From positions 10,663,907 through 10,727,906 of the forward strand of contig LR990041.1 of the NCBI GenBank assembly GCA_905147135.1: DNA of 64,000 bases, read 5' to 3'. Shown here piece after piece: positions 31,054 to 45,019 of the stretch. The position numbers and the translations under genes are program-made. A model generated the notes under the pieces. That model was not told the origin of the DNA, made no database searches, and saw only the letters and a list, made by a program, of their open reading frames with translations. How positions within the stretch are numbered: the stretch's first letter is position 1; each line of letters opens with the position of its first letter. The stretch comes from Blastobasis lacticolella (Eukaryota; Arthropoda; Insecta; Lepidoptera; Blastobasidae).

Positions 31054-32479
31054 GTAAGTAAATGTTATCTGGTACTTGCGACCCGCCCCAGCTTTTTTTT
31101 ACTATTATACGGGGAGTTTTACTATTATATGCATATATTCGACATCTAAACCTTCCCGGAACCGGAAGAAATTTTCTAACTTATCGTGATAACCGCACCA
31201 AAATCCGTTGCGTGATAAATCACCCTAATGGGGGAGTTAGCCGATGTACCTACAGACAGACATGGTAAACGACTTTATATTATATTCTAGGCAAGGATGG
31301 AGGGTAGTTGGTCGATAGTAGGTAGTAGATCGCCTGTGGTCGAAATTCGGAACTCTATAAACCATTGACAAAACAAATCGCCTACTTCTTTTTCGACAAT
31401 CTCATGAGCTGAGTCAGAGGCGAGAGCCAACTGCTTATGGTGCGAGGAAGTCGAAGAGAGGGGGAAAGGGAGAAAACAGTAGGAAAGCGAACCCAACCAG
31501 AAGCCGGGATGGACCACTAGGATGGTGATGATCATCTTATGCCAGGGTCCGCTTTTAAACATTTATTTCTCCATTTCGTCTGGTCTTCAGCATCCTCCCG
31601 TCGTAGGCTAACCAGCGCAGGCGAGCCTCCTCAATATTTTCCTCGATGTCCCTCACGCCACAGTAAAGAAAGAAAGAAACAACAAGACATTTATTACACG
31701 TAGACACCACGAAGCGATAATTAGGTACAATAACAACAAAAAATAACAAGAAAATAAGAGTAAATAAAAAAAAATTATGTTATGAAATAAAAAAGAAAAA
31801 TAATAACAAATGTACCTATCAGTACATGATGATTATTGTACAAAATTTTATGATTCTGCGCTAAAATGCAATTCTCTGCAGGAACATGCCAGGAAAGCGT
31901 TTTCTGTTATGTACAGTTGACCAAGAAAATTGTCTGTATTAAGAAAACTTTCGTGAACAATAATACCGAATACTAAATGTTGTTAATGAATGTTTTCCAA
32001 TTTCGTGAGAGTTTTTGCGACATATAAATATATTGCCCCATATTGTTTTATATATGTCACAATCTTTGCATATATAACATGAAACCTGCATACCCGTAGG
32101 TAGGTGTTATGATCCATAGTTATCCACAAGATGTCTAATAGTTTATCGCAATAGTTATATAAAATAATTTAAATCAGTTAATTCTGGAAATGGATTATGG
32201 AAATTTTATTACTCCACCGCCATGCTCCTCTTTCGTTTTAGTAGAGAAAACGTATTCGTAATTAAGAAAGTTAAAAATATATTCTTATTAATTAGAAGTT
32301 AATGAATAAGTAAATATTCCTGTTGCGTCACCGGCTTACCTTGACGTCCTATATTATTTTCCATTCTGTTTTATATGTAGATAAGAATATAATATTTGAT
32401 TTCCCTAAATATGGATAAGATCTACAAAGTAGATCAAAGAATGTATCTAATAATAATATTTAACTGCATAGAGTTTTCT
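31054..32479. other. Stretch between the two GC-rich blocks
   Basis: It holds an RTE fragment on the - strand (31,540-31,640, DAEDQTKWRNKCLKADPG) and a LINE tail (31,664-31,750). The rest is AT-rich with no feature recognised. Confidence 0.5.
31540..31750 (-). mobile_element. RTE fragment next to a LINE tail
   Basis: 31,540-31,640 on the - strand ends an RTE-like ORF. 31,664-31,750 repeats the CATTTATTACACGTAGACAC tail also found at 29,596-29,675. Confidence 0.55.
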
Positions 32480-32736
32480 TTTCCCCAATCCAGAGGAGAT
32501 AGTCTCGCCAACACAGCCCCACTCGCATTAGGGTAGACGGTAGGGTGAACGCGCCAGTAGTCGACAGTCGCACGCAGCCGGCGACCGCCGCGTCCCAACG
32601 ATCTTGAATCGCCGCGCCCGCGCCGGACGGAAGTGCAGTGCAATCAAACAGTTCGATTTTTAAAACTGGAGAGAAAATTTTTATTTTTTAATACTTACTG
32701 ACTGGTTTTTTCTGAGTGTATTTGGATTGTATAAAG
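32480..32736 (+). promoter_or_regulatory. Cad87A: Probable GC-rich promoter and untranslated first exon of Cad87A
   Basis: A CpG-rich block (about 32,500-32,640) stands out sharply from AT-rich flanks and is followed by a good splice donor, AAAG|GTAAGAC, after 32736. Exon 2 of the cadherin needs an upstream untranslated exon, and this is the best one on the + strand. No clear TATA box is seen; CGACAGTCGC near 32,565 is only a loose initiator match. The left edge is a guess. It could instead start another, noncoding transcript. Confidence 0.5.
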
Positions 32737-33649
32737 GTAAGACATATATTTGCTTTGTTACAGTAATAATAAATAACTTTATTTTTAAATACATTTGCTA
32801 ATAAAGTGGCCACTGTTTCACAGATTTTAGTTTATTAGACTTTTAAAATCTCGAACTGTTTAGTTTACATTGCCGGCATTCGACCGCTGACTACATATTA
32901 TACCAACCCATAACGTTTCCGAGCCACATGGTTCATGCATGGTAAATACAGGTTTTTCAAATTTCAGCAAAGAGTACGTTCTACGTTTTACAGTTTTTAC
33001 ATAAAAACTATTTGTATATATTTTAAACATTTTAGATATAGGTATCGGTGTATATTTTTATTGTAACTGGAAATATTTTATGTGTACGTCAATTAATTAA
33101 TTTTAGACTCTTGTTAATTGATATAGGACAAAATGTTTTTAGTTACTTATTTAGCAAATGAATGTCCAATCCCTTACATAAAAACCATGTAAGCACATAA
33201 ATTTCGCAAAGGATTTTCTAACCGTGCAATATTTTTACAGAGCCATTCCGATAGTATCATTAAAAACGCGAGCCCAGCGAGTAAATTACCTGATGCGTAC
33301 AATATTGACAAAACTAATCTCGCTGGCCGCAGGTCGGCTATAATAGTACAAATATAACGAATTACCGTGTTAAGTAGATCGTGACCGATCAGATTTATGG
33401 GTCAGGAGATTTTAAGTCGATTCACCCTGTCAAATTGCTTGTTGCGGAAACCGTCTCGAATACCACTTGTAAAGTATGAATGGCAGGTTGAATTGATAAC
33501 CGATTTCTTATGGTGGTATCTAGATCTATTTACACCTACTAAGTATAATCTACTGAAAGCCAATGTAAACACATCGCCAGCCACCAACTAAATTATTATC
33601 GACCTAGGCATTCAAAATCAATTATAATATAGTTATTTCGTGTTAGGTA

Positions 33650-33876
33650 ACATTTTGGACCCTATTGCAGGGTATGGCAGAATATCAGGCGAGCGTGACT
33701 TATGATCATATTCCCCTGAGCCATATCCCATTTTGTCGCTGTTTTATATTCACATGCCCCTTTTCCCCGCTTTTGTTAGGTTTATATGTATTTTGTATTT
33801 TCTGTCTGTTTAATGTTGTTGTACTTATGTATGTCCCAATCTTTTTGGCGATAAATAAACTATCTATCTATCTATC
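33650..33876 (+). mobile_element. LINE 3' end with (TATC)n tail
   Basis: A CTGTTTAATGTTGTTGTACT..GCGATAAATAAAC end is followed by TATC repeats (33,860-33,875). The block at 40,670-40,730 has the analogous GCAATAAAATATTCATTCAT end with ATTC repeats. Confidence 0.5.
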
Positions 33877-34699
33877 GGAAAACCACGACGAAAATCATAT
33901 TAAGCTCTTAGGGTGCGTCCAAATCTAGCGAACGCACCGTTGCAGCAACGGCTCTACAAAAACGTCCCAATACACCAGTGCTCTACCAATAATATTTCAT
34001 TTGAGTATCATTTCTCATGAACCTGATACCCTCATAGTAATTCTTACAATACTTTCGTTTTCATCATACAATTCATAATACTCGTGCACCATCCACGTTG
34101 ATCGCCCACATTAATCTTGGTTTCACACGATTTCGTTGTGTTAAGAAACATCATCACTTATCTGTCAATCTCGGTTCTATTCTATTTGCCTAGCAGTCTT
34201 GTTACCCGTACAATATAATTTTAACAAATTGAGTTTTCACTTTTGTTTTTCACCTGATATACTCTACCTGTATCAAAAATTACGAGTACATTATTCAGAT
34301 CATCTCTTTTGAAGATTAATGAAGTTTAGTAACAAAGGAACTTGCAACTAACACCTCAATACGATTGACATATATTTGAAATGATTTTTATAAATAGCCT
34401 AGCAATAAAGAAGAGCATCAGGAAAGTAGGTAATTAGAAGCTAAGTTTCATTACTATCAACGTCTTACCCTATCATTTACTTTTCCACAGGCATATTTTT
34501 TATTGACGCCAACTCTTGCTTAGATGTAAAGCTTGCGATCTCGAGTATTGGAAACCGTGAGAATCCACGGGAAAAGCATATCTTAGTTCAAACAATAGAA
34601 GCCTAAGATTAGATCAATACGGCTTGTAAAAAATAATGTCAGTAATGTCTTGGTTCATCAACTACTTTCTTTAAATTAGATTTCTGTTTTATGGAATCA

Positions 34700-34905
34700 C
34701 TAGCGGGCCCGGCGCGACTTCGTTCGCGTGGCGTCCTATCCCTACCCTACCCTACCTTTACGCCTAACCTAAACCCACTTTTTTTCTTGCCTATAAACCT
34801 TTCTCTTGAATCATTTTGTCTATTGATGACAACCGCATTATCCTTTGCGTAGTTTGAAAGATCTAAGCGAACATAGAATCAGACGGCGGGAAGCGACTTT
34901 GTTTT
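34700..34905 (-). mobile_element. Helitron-like element with CCTACCC repeats
   Basis: On the - strand it ends GACGCCACGCGAACGAAGTC..GGGCCCGCTAG after TAGGG-type repeats. The copy at 45,020-45,165 shares TATAAACCT, AGATCTAAGCG and CAGACGGCGGG. Confidence 0.65.
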
Positions 34906-35217
34906 ATACTATGTATAGATAATAATCCCTTGAATTATCGATACTTCTTCGTAAAAATTTTGTACATATTTGATTTGTCGATAGAAACAGTTGTGAATGT
35001 AAGTAACGCAGAGGGAGAACAGCATGACCAAACCTTCACATTTAGGCGACTGAATATGTAAACATAATTCAATCTGGTAAAATATGTAAACATAAATCAC
35101 AGAGGCCGGGCGGCAATCGCGCCTACTGTAATTACCTGATCTACCAAATCCTGGATCATGGCACAACAGGGATGTTGACTGTAAGATGATTACTATACCG
35201 AAAGCCATGTAGGGCAT

Positions 35218-35440
35218 ATGATGCTATATGGCTGGGAGACATTGATAGCACGCTGATGAGGCACATCCGCGAACTTCATGCCAACGAAATGAAAATGCTG
35301 CGGTGGATGTGTAGCGTTACACGGCTTGACCGAGTATGTAATGAGTACCTACATCCGTGGCAGCCTTGGCGTGAGACCCGGGGATCGCCTGCGCTGGTTT
35401 GGTCACGTGCGTACTCCACAAGGATACGCGGGAAATGGGT
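35218..35440 (+). mobile_element. RTE-type LINE ORF fragment
   Basis: Across frames it reads MLYGW, then MRHIRELHANEMKMLRWMC, SVTRLDRVCNEYL and, after a frameshift, a GDRLRWFGHVR-type stretch, the usual order near the end of RTE-like ORFs. It is frameshifted and dead. Confidence 0.7.
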
Positions 35441-37184
35441 GTCCAATCGTGTTGGTATCACGAAAGAGATCCCGAGGGCGTGCTAGGAAGTAACAAATTG
35501 ACATCGCGTAGTCGGATGATACATTAGAACTAACGGCTTAGGATATCATGGAAAGGCAGGAACCCTGAAGAGTCCACTAAACAATGTCCGATTCTGGAGA
35601 TTTTGCCATAAAAATCCACGTTTTGCAGATGTATTGAATTGTTACAACAATACAAATAGCAAATGTTACAAGGCATTTCTGGTCTCCTATTAAAAGAGGG
35701 ACTATTCAACACTTCTCCAGTACTAACTCTTGTCACCGTAACTTATTTCGCCTTCCGTCAACTTAGGAAAAAAGAGCATCAATGCAATTCCGTATACATA
35801 TGTAGGTACGTACAACCAGACATCGACAAGAAACATCCAACTCGATCCAACTCTTCCCATTGAGAGAAAGCGGCTCAGCTGATATGCATACTCGAACACA
35901 TTTTGCTACAGTTTAGTTATGGCATTACTTTTTGTCACTAAAGCCATCACTTCGCTACGGCGGTGCGAATGAACGTAATGACAGTAAAGAAAAAATGACA
36001 GAACGGAAAAGGAAAAAATATTGCTGAGATCACCGGTCGTAAACTTCAGATAACTATTGTGTAATTGTAGAAATTGAAAGTTAGAAAAAGACGACACTTT
36101 ATTACGGTGGAGAGGAATGGTGTATATTAATGGAATATTGACTGGACTGAAATAATTTGTTAATGTTGTTATATTTTGGGTGATATCGGCATTAGAATTA
36201 ATTTAAAGTATGAAAATGTATACTTAGAAGCCAATAACAAATAAGCAGACAGCTGGCCACCAGATTTGGATTTTGCGTTTTCGTTAGCTGCTAACCCATA
36301 ATATATGAATTGTAGATGTTTTGGCGACAGTTACCATTAACCATCAGGTAGGCTGTCTGCTCGTTTGTCACTGAGTAACATAAAAACAACCTATAGTTGA
36401 TCGAAGAGTATCTCTACACGTTATTCAATTCCAAAAAATTATAACAAGCCTTTACACCGAATAGCAAAAACAAAGACCTAGTTTGGAAACGCATGCCGCA
36501 AAAAAGTCTATAACCAGTGCACTATCGGGTGACGATACCGGATGGAGCAGGTTCGGTTCCCGGGGGAGGCACGCTCGGACGCACCGACACGGTTGGCGGA
36601 CCCCCGTAGGGTAAACGGCCTCGGCAAACAAAAAGAATGTACAAAAATATTGTCATTGACATCTAAAATTATCATGTTATTATGTCGTGGTATCTTTTAC
36701 TTTATAATATCTTAGTTCCATCATATACGTGTTTATTTTTTTAATTTAAAATCTTAACCGTCATTCATCATACAGAACCATTATAATGCTTCGTTTCACT
36801 CCTCTTTTTATCATTTTAGATTTAAAAAAAACGCTTTTCGTTTTTTTTCCCTTTGCTTATAATTACAATTTCTCAAATTAAGTATTTTCTGTCAGATCTG
36901 AATAACTCATCCATACTGTACATATATTATACTAGCTATTTTAGGCCTTAAAAATACGGCGCACAGACGCTCTCTTATTTCCTATGTTATTGTGAAAAAC
37001 AATCGAACCAGTGTACAAGTATTTACTTATTTCTTGTTCTCCAACGTGACGAAAACTCACTTTCAAGTGTACGTGATGGCATTTGAGCTGTTACAGTTCC
37101 ATTTAATAACATCGTGATAAAAGGCCTGCTGGATTAAAAAGTAGGAACCAACATCCAATCCGATTAGAAAGTTTAAAGCTATAA

Positions 37185-37543
37185 ACTTAAGAAATAAATA
37201 TTGGCTAGACTCCAAAATTCGTCAGTTACCATCTTATCTCTTCTACGTCTATAATAATATAGCAGTTGTACAAAATCATGAGCACGTCCGAAGATTGCAA
37301 TTGATCTCAATATTAAAGTTACTGCTACTAACAAACATGTTATTTCTATAAAACAATACTTTCCAGCACAAGTTTCTAAACAAAGTAGACAAGGAAGCAA
37401 GATAATAAGGTACAGTAGTTGAAATGAAACAGAATGCATCAGGATTTGCCCTATAATTACTCTTAATGGCGGTACCGAGATGCTTCGTATAAAAAGCGGT
37501 TCACCTGTTTTAGATCGGACGGTCTTGCGTTTGTAGTTTCCAT
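37185..37543 (-). pseudogene. Possible broken odorant-receptor-like exon
   Basis: On the - strand an ATG at 37543 opens METTNARPSDLKQVNRFLYE and soon stops. Another frame then continues with two hydrophobic segments (LLYLIILLPCLLCLE and FIEITCLLVAVTLILRSIAI), then a basic loop (YYYRRRRDKMVTDEF). Two N-terminal membrane helices followed by a charged loop suit the first exon of an insect odorant receptor, but no diagnostic C-terminal motif is present and the match is by feel. The frame break and lack of further exons point to a pseudogene or chance. Confidence 0.3.
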
Positions 37544-37717
37544 TGGAGTTAACGGACGCTATAAATGTATGGAAAATATGTAGGTGTATGATATTTCGTA
37601 CATTTGTTAAATCATTGTCAAGAACTTTATTAGTCAAAATTACAATATGAACAATATTTACAACATACATAATACAAATTTTTTAAATGTTTTTATTTGT
37701 TAAATTGTAGTCTGGAT

Positions 37718-37980
37718 TTGACTACCTGAGTGGTTCAGTGGTTAACATTTTACTACAGTTAATAACAGTGGTCTGCCACGCAGAGGTCCCAAGTTCGATT
37801 CCCTGCCGGGCAGAAATTGTAGTAATAAATTTTAATTTCTGCTACGGATCTGGGTGTTATATGTATAATAAGTATGTATTTAATAGTATATAAGTAGTTT
37901 ATCAGTTGTCTAACACCCAAAACACAAGCTTTTGGGGCAAGGTGGCGCTGTGTGAATTGTCCGAGCATTTATTTATTATA
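37718..37980 (+). mobile_element. tRNA-derived SINE, family S1
   Basis: It reads tRNA-like head (GAGTGGTTCAGTGG, then AGTTCGATTCCCTG), a GTTATATGTATAATAAG body and GGTGGCGCTGTGTGAATTG tail. The head contains a short internal insertion (TTACTACAGTTAATAACAG) compared with the other copies. Confidence 0.85.
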
Positions 37981-39180
37981 TTTATATCTCAAATAGTCCC
38001 TAATGCAGCTGTTCATTGTTTGCCGCGTCCAGCCTCAGCCTGCAGATGCAGCTTAAAGGTAACATAAAACAATAGGTGAGCAAGCGTAGCCAGCTCTACT
38101 GTCCTGTAGTGTCCGTAATTTTTAAAGTAATTAACTTGTAAATCAGTAAATAATAAATTATGACATTTCCGCATATAATTTCTTGCGGGATTGTAATAAA
38201 ATAAACTTCAATAAGAGGGCAAGCGGAGTTAACTCGTATTTTTTAGATTATCATTATTAATTTAAGAAACCTCTTGTCGGGTATTGAGCATTCGACGCTT
38301 TTATCTTTTCTCTGACGACCTATCTTCACTTCTTTATAACTCTCGGCGGCAACATTTTTTTTCAATATATTTGAATTCTTTCAAAATTAGTCTCTAAAAA
38401 TTTTTCTTCCTAGTTGTTAGTTTACATCACCCCACTGCCCCTACAAAACAGCGATATTACCTCTTCGGGGTTAATTTCTATCCAAGTTCAGAACCACTGA
38501 CCTAATGTATCTTTAAAGGTACACGAACGCGCATGGGTAGATCCTGTTCATAGATATGTACAAGGAAACTACATACCTACAAAAACCATGTGAATTTCCT
38601 TTAAAGGTTCATCTCATTCGATATTTACCCTTGTAAGAAACTAGAAACATAACGGAAAGTTTGACGTCCAAAACAACGGAAACAAACAGCTGATTTTCTC
38701 TCGCTAATTTCAATTAGGTAGCGTGAAAACTTCATTCTGTTTTGATAGAGTCAAATTACAGACAACAAATGTAGAGTCCGCAAACCTCTCATTAAAACCA
38801 GATTTGTTCGAAAGCTAGGAAGCGCCAATGATATTATTAAACCGAAATGTTTTAAGTATTATGTAATACTGTTTTTGTAAACGTTTTTAACCGCTCTCAC
38901 GCTACGTTGTTTTAAAATTAACTCCTAAAGTACTGCAATGGTTTTAAGATATCGTTGATCGAATATTTGTAAATGCGTCGTACTAATGTAAATGAGTATA
39001 TCATTCATTGAATGTTTATTAAGGCGTCGAACTTGTTAATAAGTATTCCCCGTTACGGGCTCCCGAAATTGTTCAACCACTCTGGGTACCCTGCGGAATT
39101 CCTTGGTCAACCTCGCTTCGCCAACTTAAGTAAATGTCATTCATATCCCCTTGTTCTTTGGAGATTATCATGGCCAAATA

Positions 39181-39670
39181 TCTATACTAATAATATAAAG
39201 AGAAAAGATTCGATTGTTTGTCGGTTGTTTGTTTGTGGGTATATAATGAGTAACTCAAAAAGTAGTAAACCGATATTAAATATTATTTCACCTATGGAAA
39301 TATACATTTCCAGCGAGTATAACCCTTCTCCGGAGGGGACTTCGCGCAGGTAGTCGTATACAACGCAAGTCGAACCACGTGACCCGCCAAGTCTCTTCTT
39401 ATTTGACAAAGTGATGTTTTATCTTTAAACAAATTAGAGATCTCTAGGAAAATTTTATGCAATAACCCAAGGTATCAAAATGTTGCATTGTTCGCGCATA
39501 ATTTCAGAACGACTGTTGTTAAACTATTTTTTTTTTTGGATTTGTAATTTTTAAGACATGGTTTGTATGCAAGATAAATAACTACCTAGTTAGGTATGCT
39601 AGGAGTAGGCTAGGTATAGGGTAGGTGTAGGTTATGTGTAGAGTAAGTGTAGGGTAGGTGGCTATGTAAA
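39181..39670 (+). mobile_element. Helitron-like element with TAGGG-type repeats
   Basis: It starts TCTATACTAATATATAAAG, has the AACCGATATTAAATATT and GCATTGTTCGCGCATAATTT blocks, and ends in degenerate GTAGGTGTAGGGTAGG repeats (39,596-39,662). The CTAG end is missing or diverged. Confidence 0.6.
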
Positions 39671-40225
39671 ATAAATAAAATTATTTTTGTATTTCACTAT
39701 GCACGCGTTTGACCGCCATCTCACCAAAACACTCTTGAAACTGGATAACCTCATGGCAAAGAAATAATGAAGATAAAGTACGGCGTTATCCATGAAGTTT
39801 ACAGAAACTTCTCGTTTACATGCCATTTTACTCCATACAATACAAATCAGCTTCTGGGGACACCCTTAAGATTTGCTTAGGCGCAAATACAGTTATATAA
39901 ACTGCGGTCTTCAAATTCCCAACTAAGACTTAATAAACCACTTTCCAGATTAGAAGTTCGCCATTTACGGAGACAGATTACTGTATCTTTCTGTGTCTAT
40001 CAGTGACAAGTTGTAGAACGTGTTGACTTAACTATTTATTTACTGTCGACGACTTTGTTCGCGGCGTCTTTTCTATCATTCAGTAACTTTTGTACGGTTA
40101 GAACAAACTCATTTTAAAACGTGATGAATGATGTGGCTCTGCGAAACTGCTAAAAGTATGTGAGGAAGATTGAGTAATTAAAAAAAAATTACTTGTGCCT
40201 ATTTGTGGAAGGGCGTATACAGCGT

Positions 40226-40276
40226 GTTGTGGGTCTCCTTAAGTCTACTATCACTACAAAGTGGAATTTTTCTTGT
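40226..40276. repeat. Fragment of the CAAGAAAA TIR family
   Basis: It shares GTCTACTATCACTACAA and GAATTTTTCTTG with the element at 17,581-17,824. Only one end is present. Confidence 0.55.
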
Positions 40277-43248
40277 TCTCTATGTCTATTAAAATTTGTT
40301 TGCAATCTGAAGCCAAAGAGATTTTTTGCTTTGCTTTAGTACATAGATTTCTTTGTTTAGAGCGTGCTTTTGGAGAACATTCTGAACCAAAATAAACTTA
40401 ATACATTATCTAATTTTTTATTTCGGGTAACGTCTCTGTTCATACAATAGGTACGAGTTATTTTCGAAAAACAAAATTGTGAAGAACCCTTACATTGCGA
40501 CAAATATTAATTATACGTCATATATGTACCTATACTAGATTTTACTAGAAGATAAACTAGAAGCAAGCGTTGCTGGTCGGTTACAGAAATATACCAACAT
40601 CATCTTCATCTTCATCTTTATACTATAATCGTCGTAGCGATAGGGCCACCTGTTGTTTTCTCGTTGCTACCGATATGTACCAACTATATCCTGTATTTAT
40701 GCAATAAAATATTCATTCATTCATACTGCTGACTGATGCCTATGTCTCATTGTGACAAACCTCAACGAGAGGATAAGTCCTTGTTTGAATAAGGACAGCG
40801 GTTGACCGCACTAACCTGTGCGGCTAGATATAAAAATTTATAAAGCAGAAGCTAGCACACATACAAATGAACTCTTGAGGGTTTATAGAGTTCTACCGCT
40901 GATACATGGTTACTTGTAAAGTTGTAATATACATAAGTAATTGCACCATAGCTTTTCTTGTCTGTGACATACACAAAACACTAACTCACTAAACCATTTT
41001 AAAGTAACTTTTATCAAAACGACTTATCGTAAGGCGCTAAACACAGTGATCTATTCCAGAACTCGCGAACAGTTGCCGACCCAGTGAAAGTTCCTTCTAA
41101 ATTGGTCCAGTGGTTTTCGAGACCAACGGCAATCTAAGTCATAAAACTCTCCCTCTTCATTATTTATTGTTCAATTCGGAAACGTTTTGGACTGTGCAGT
41201 GCAAATTCGTATTGCGGTTGTAGAGGACAACTTATTTCAGGGCATGGTGTAGTCTCTGTCGCTATGCGAAATTTTGTATTTTGACATCACGAGGGCGTTA
41301 GCCTAATTTTGGAAAGTAGTACCTAGAATGACTGTAATCGAAACTTGCAAATTCAAAATCTAGGAACTATTAGCGATATTTGGAATAAAATTCAAATTAT
41401 CCATAATATTACTGCTTTCCACCAAGCAGGCCGTAAGCTTGTTTGCCACCTTAGTGATATAAATAAAAATGAACAATGGCAAACGAAATGGAATGGACAT
41501 TTTTTTTATTCAATTTCAAATATTCAAAAATAGTTAGACAAAAACTCTATCCGAATTATAAATGTACGATTTCAAGTAAAAATACCATAAAATACCCAAG
41601 TACTTGCCACAAATTCACCACACAACATATCTGTTTCAAATACGAAAATTCATCACGCTCACCAATTTACAATATATCACACGGGTTTTGTAAAGCTATT
41701 TCTGTATTTCAAAATGACCGTAAAAATTTGCCTCTATCTTTGTAGATGCGCACGGGAGATAGGAGATTTCGTCCATTATTAACTTTACCAACCACGGTTA
41801 ACTGTGTGAAGTGTAACTCTTAGTATAATAGTAACCATGTAATAAATGTTCCGTAACTAAATTTATGAACGTTGCGAACGCAGTGTGTTATATTTTGAAC
41901 TATTAGCAATTCGTTTTACTTGTAGCTTTTGTTATAGAGGGTAATTGATGTGCCATACCTACAAATATTGTGTACCCATTAATAATATCTATCGCTTTCA
42001 TAAAGTTTCTATGCATATTTGACATAGTGATCGTATCTTACGAAATCAATTTCAAGGTTTTTAGGTGTCCTGTTAATGAATATATTTCACAATCCACAAG
42101 TCACTCTTTTAAGAAAGCAGCAAATGTCCCATAGACAGCCCTAGCCAAGTTATAAACAAGCCGTGTGGTGACGGGTTGAGTAGTTTATAGCACCAACACC
42201 TTGCATTTTCGGGTGCAGCTCCGATTTCAGCTACGCTCTGTCGACCAAAAAATGGCTATCTGTAATTTGCTTTAAACACTGCGATTTCCAACACTATTAT
42301 GACAAAATACTCCACTTATGTTAAGGAGGAATATCTGAAGATATAGATGTTACATGAAAATTTAAATCAGAGAAAAGTAATAAAAATTTACGTCATTGTA
42401 TAAGAACCAAAACTCCCTTCCGATGATTAAACTAATATACAAAAACACTAGATGCCTATCTAGTCCGTAATAAAAAAAATCAAGTATAACAAAGTTCCCC
42501 TCGGACACTAAACTCTGAAGCTACTACACTGCTTTTGCAACAGGAGCCTAACAAGATTCCATCGCGTCCTCATACCGCCTTGCAAGTGTTAAGTGACATA
42601 AAAATATACTCAACACAACAACAGCTTGACACTAACCGTTAATTAAGTTGACCCTTACTTAATTAGCTTAGTACACACTTAACTAAGTTAATAACGTATT
42701 TTCCGCGTCTCTGTAATCGTATATTGAAGTGTGCCATAATCCGCTTTAGTCGTGAAGGTTTATACTTTAGTGCTTTAGTGGTGTCACAATTAACTGTTAT
42801 ATGACTTTAATGTAGGCTTGAGCTTAGCGTAGCTAACCCGACAGCGAGATTATGCCAGTTCTAGCGTTTGATGTAAATCCCTTGAGCTGAAAGCAGTTTA
42901 GTTCAAGCCCTGAGAACTGTTGCTGATAAAGATTACTAACTTGAGAACCCGGATGAGAAGCGGTGGAGAGGACATCGACATAGCACTGGTACTCGATAGG
43001 TGTTGCTAAAGAGGCTTCACGGAAAAATTTTGCCTGTTTAGTTTTAAAATAATTAACATTATATCAAAACAGGCTTTATGTAATATAGACAGTTTAGCTT
43101 AAATAAGTTACTGAGAATTTTCAATTGACAAGTTGTAGTAGAGATGAGATTTGACTAGTTCGAATAGTTTCAAACAGAATAGGATCGCGGGTTAGTAGAA
43201 TATTTACAAAGATATGAAGTGCACGTGGGGGAAAAAGCCTGGGACAGC

Positions 43249-43475
43249 TAATATATTCTAATATTATAAAGATAAAAGATTTGTATTTTTGTTTGGAATA
43301 AATAAATTCAAAAACTACTGAACCGATTTTAAAAATTATTTTATTAATAGAATGCTACATTATCACTGAGTAATTTAGGCTACTCTTTATACCAGGAAAA
43401 TAATAGGTTCTCGCGGTAAAGTTGATTTTTCTACAGAGATCCGAACTGCGCGCGGATGAAAGCCTCTGAGAACGG
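43249..43475 (+). mobile_element. Helitron-like non-autonomous element
   Basis: It shares the start (TCTAATATTATAAAGATA), AATGCTACATTATCACTGAG and GGTTCTCGCGG blocks with 8,854-9,071. The 3' end lacks a clear CTAG. Confidence 0.65.
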
Positions 43476-43961
43476 CTGATCTCTAATAATAACGCCCCAC
43501 AAACCCTCCAACATTACCCAAAAAGACCAATAACCCTACCAAAGTAAGTTGGTCACTGGTAGTGGTACAGTCACTGTACCTCCACTTGTGACCAACATAC
43601 TACTCGTATAAACACGTTTTAAAGAACGTTATTAATTAAAATTCACATGTTTACCGGAGGGTGAAGAGGCTTTCTCTTGATGCAAGGCTTCGCTTGCGAC
43701 TTGTAAGTACTTAAGCAGCAGAAAGTACTCTGACCCTGAGTTAACTTGCCATATTATGAACTGAACTTGCCAGTGATGTGGGATCACACTGAGCATTTAA
43801 AGGTCCTAGGGCCTTAACCACCATCTTAGGGGCCAAAGTCAAGCTCACCTGCTTACAGTCTGCTACGAGAGCGAGTGAGAGAGAATGGGGAGGCTCTGAC
43901 GAATCGGCTTTTCCCTAAAAGGTTGTGCGGGTCTGATAGCTGTCGCCGCACGTAAAAATTC

Positions 43962-44025
43962 AATAAATAATGGACAAATTCACACAGCGCCATCTAGCCC
44001 CAAACGAGCCAAAAGCTTGCCAAAC
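43962..44025 (-). mobile_element. SINE family S1, 3' tail fragment
   Basis: Only the tail block remains (reverse of GATGGCGCTGTGTGAATTTG) next to an AT tail; the tRNA-like head is absent. Confidence 0.65.
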
Positions 44026-45019
44026 CACAAATTGTATTGTGGTAGGACACTGTTTTTTGTAAATCTAAAAACGCTATCCTGTCAGAAGGATTTTCCACTA
44101 GGATGAGGAGGAGGACATTAAAGCTAGGTCTACACCAAGTACCTACCTTACATAGTTTCCCCAAAGTAATCTATGATATACTACTTACAGAGACTTATCA
44201 AACACTTTCTTTATAAAACAACTTTACGTTTATTTAACGTGATATACCCACAAACAGGTGATATACGCATGTAGAGGTGTGTTCGATTGAAGTCACAATA
44301 TGAGCATACATTTATGTCCTTGTATGTAAAGAGATTACTGACCTTACAATTTACTCGAAATATACATTATTTTTTCTGACAACATAACTATCTCTACGTT
44401 ATAATTATAACGGGTATACGATCACTCAGATTTTAATTAGATACGGTTTATAAATTCGGTTGAAAATATTTAACCCTGCATTTAATTCTGCAAATCATAA
44501 CAGTTCTCTGTTGATAAGTACATAATTAGTTAAGTTACGAGTAGTGATTGATGAAGCAGCTTACTGTAGAAAATGTAAAACATAAAATGAATTTAAGAAA
44601 TCGATTTGATAAATTAGCCTGTCCTTTTATTGAAAACAATATTTTTTAATGTAATTTGAGAAACTATAACTTAGTTTCTCTTGCTCTTCAATGTTATTGA
44701 AAAACCCTGTCGTTAGATTGTTACCTATTGAGGTACGTTAACTTTAAAATAAAATACAAGCTTTAACTTTTCTTTACGATATCACTTTGTTGACAATGAA
44801 ATATTTTCAGAATTATCTACACTATCATTAAATTATGATATGTCAAAAAGTAGTACTCGACGTAATTTAGGCTTTCACCGTCATTACCCGTGATGATGAC
44901 ATGAGATGAGTCCTTCAACACGGTCCACTGACTTGGTACCCACTTATTTATTTGCTATTTTATGAGCTGTAATCTTCAGTCTCTCACTCATCTCTTTTTC
45001 ACACTCTTTTTGTAATGTA

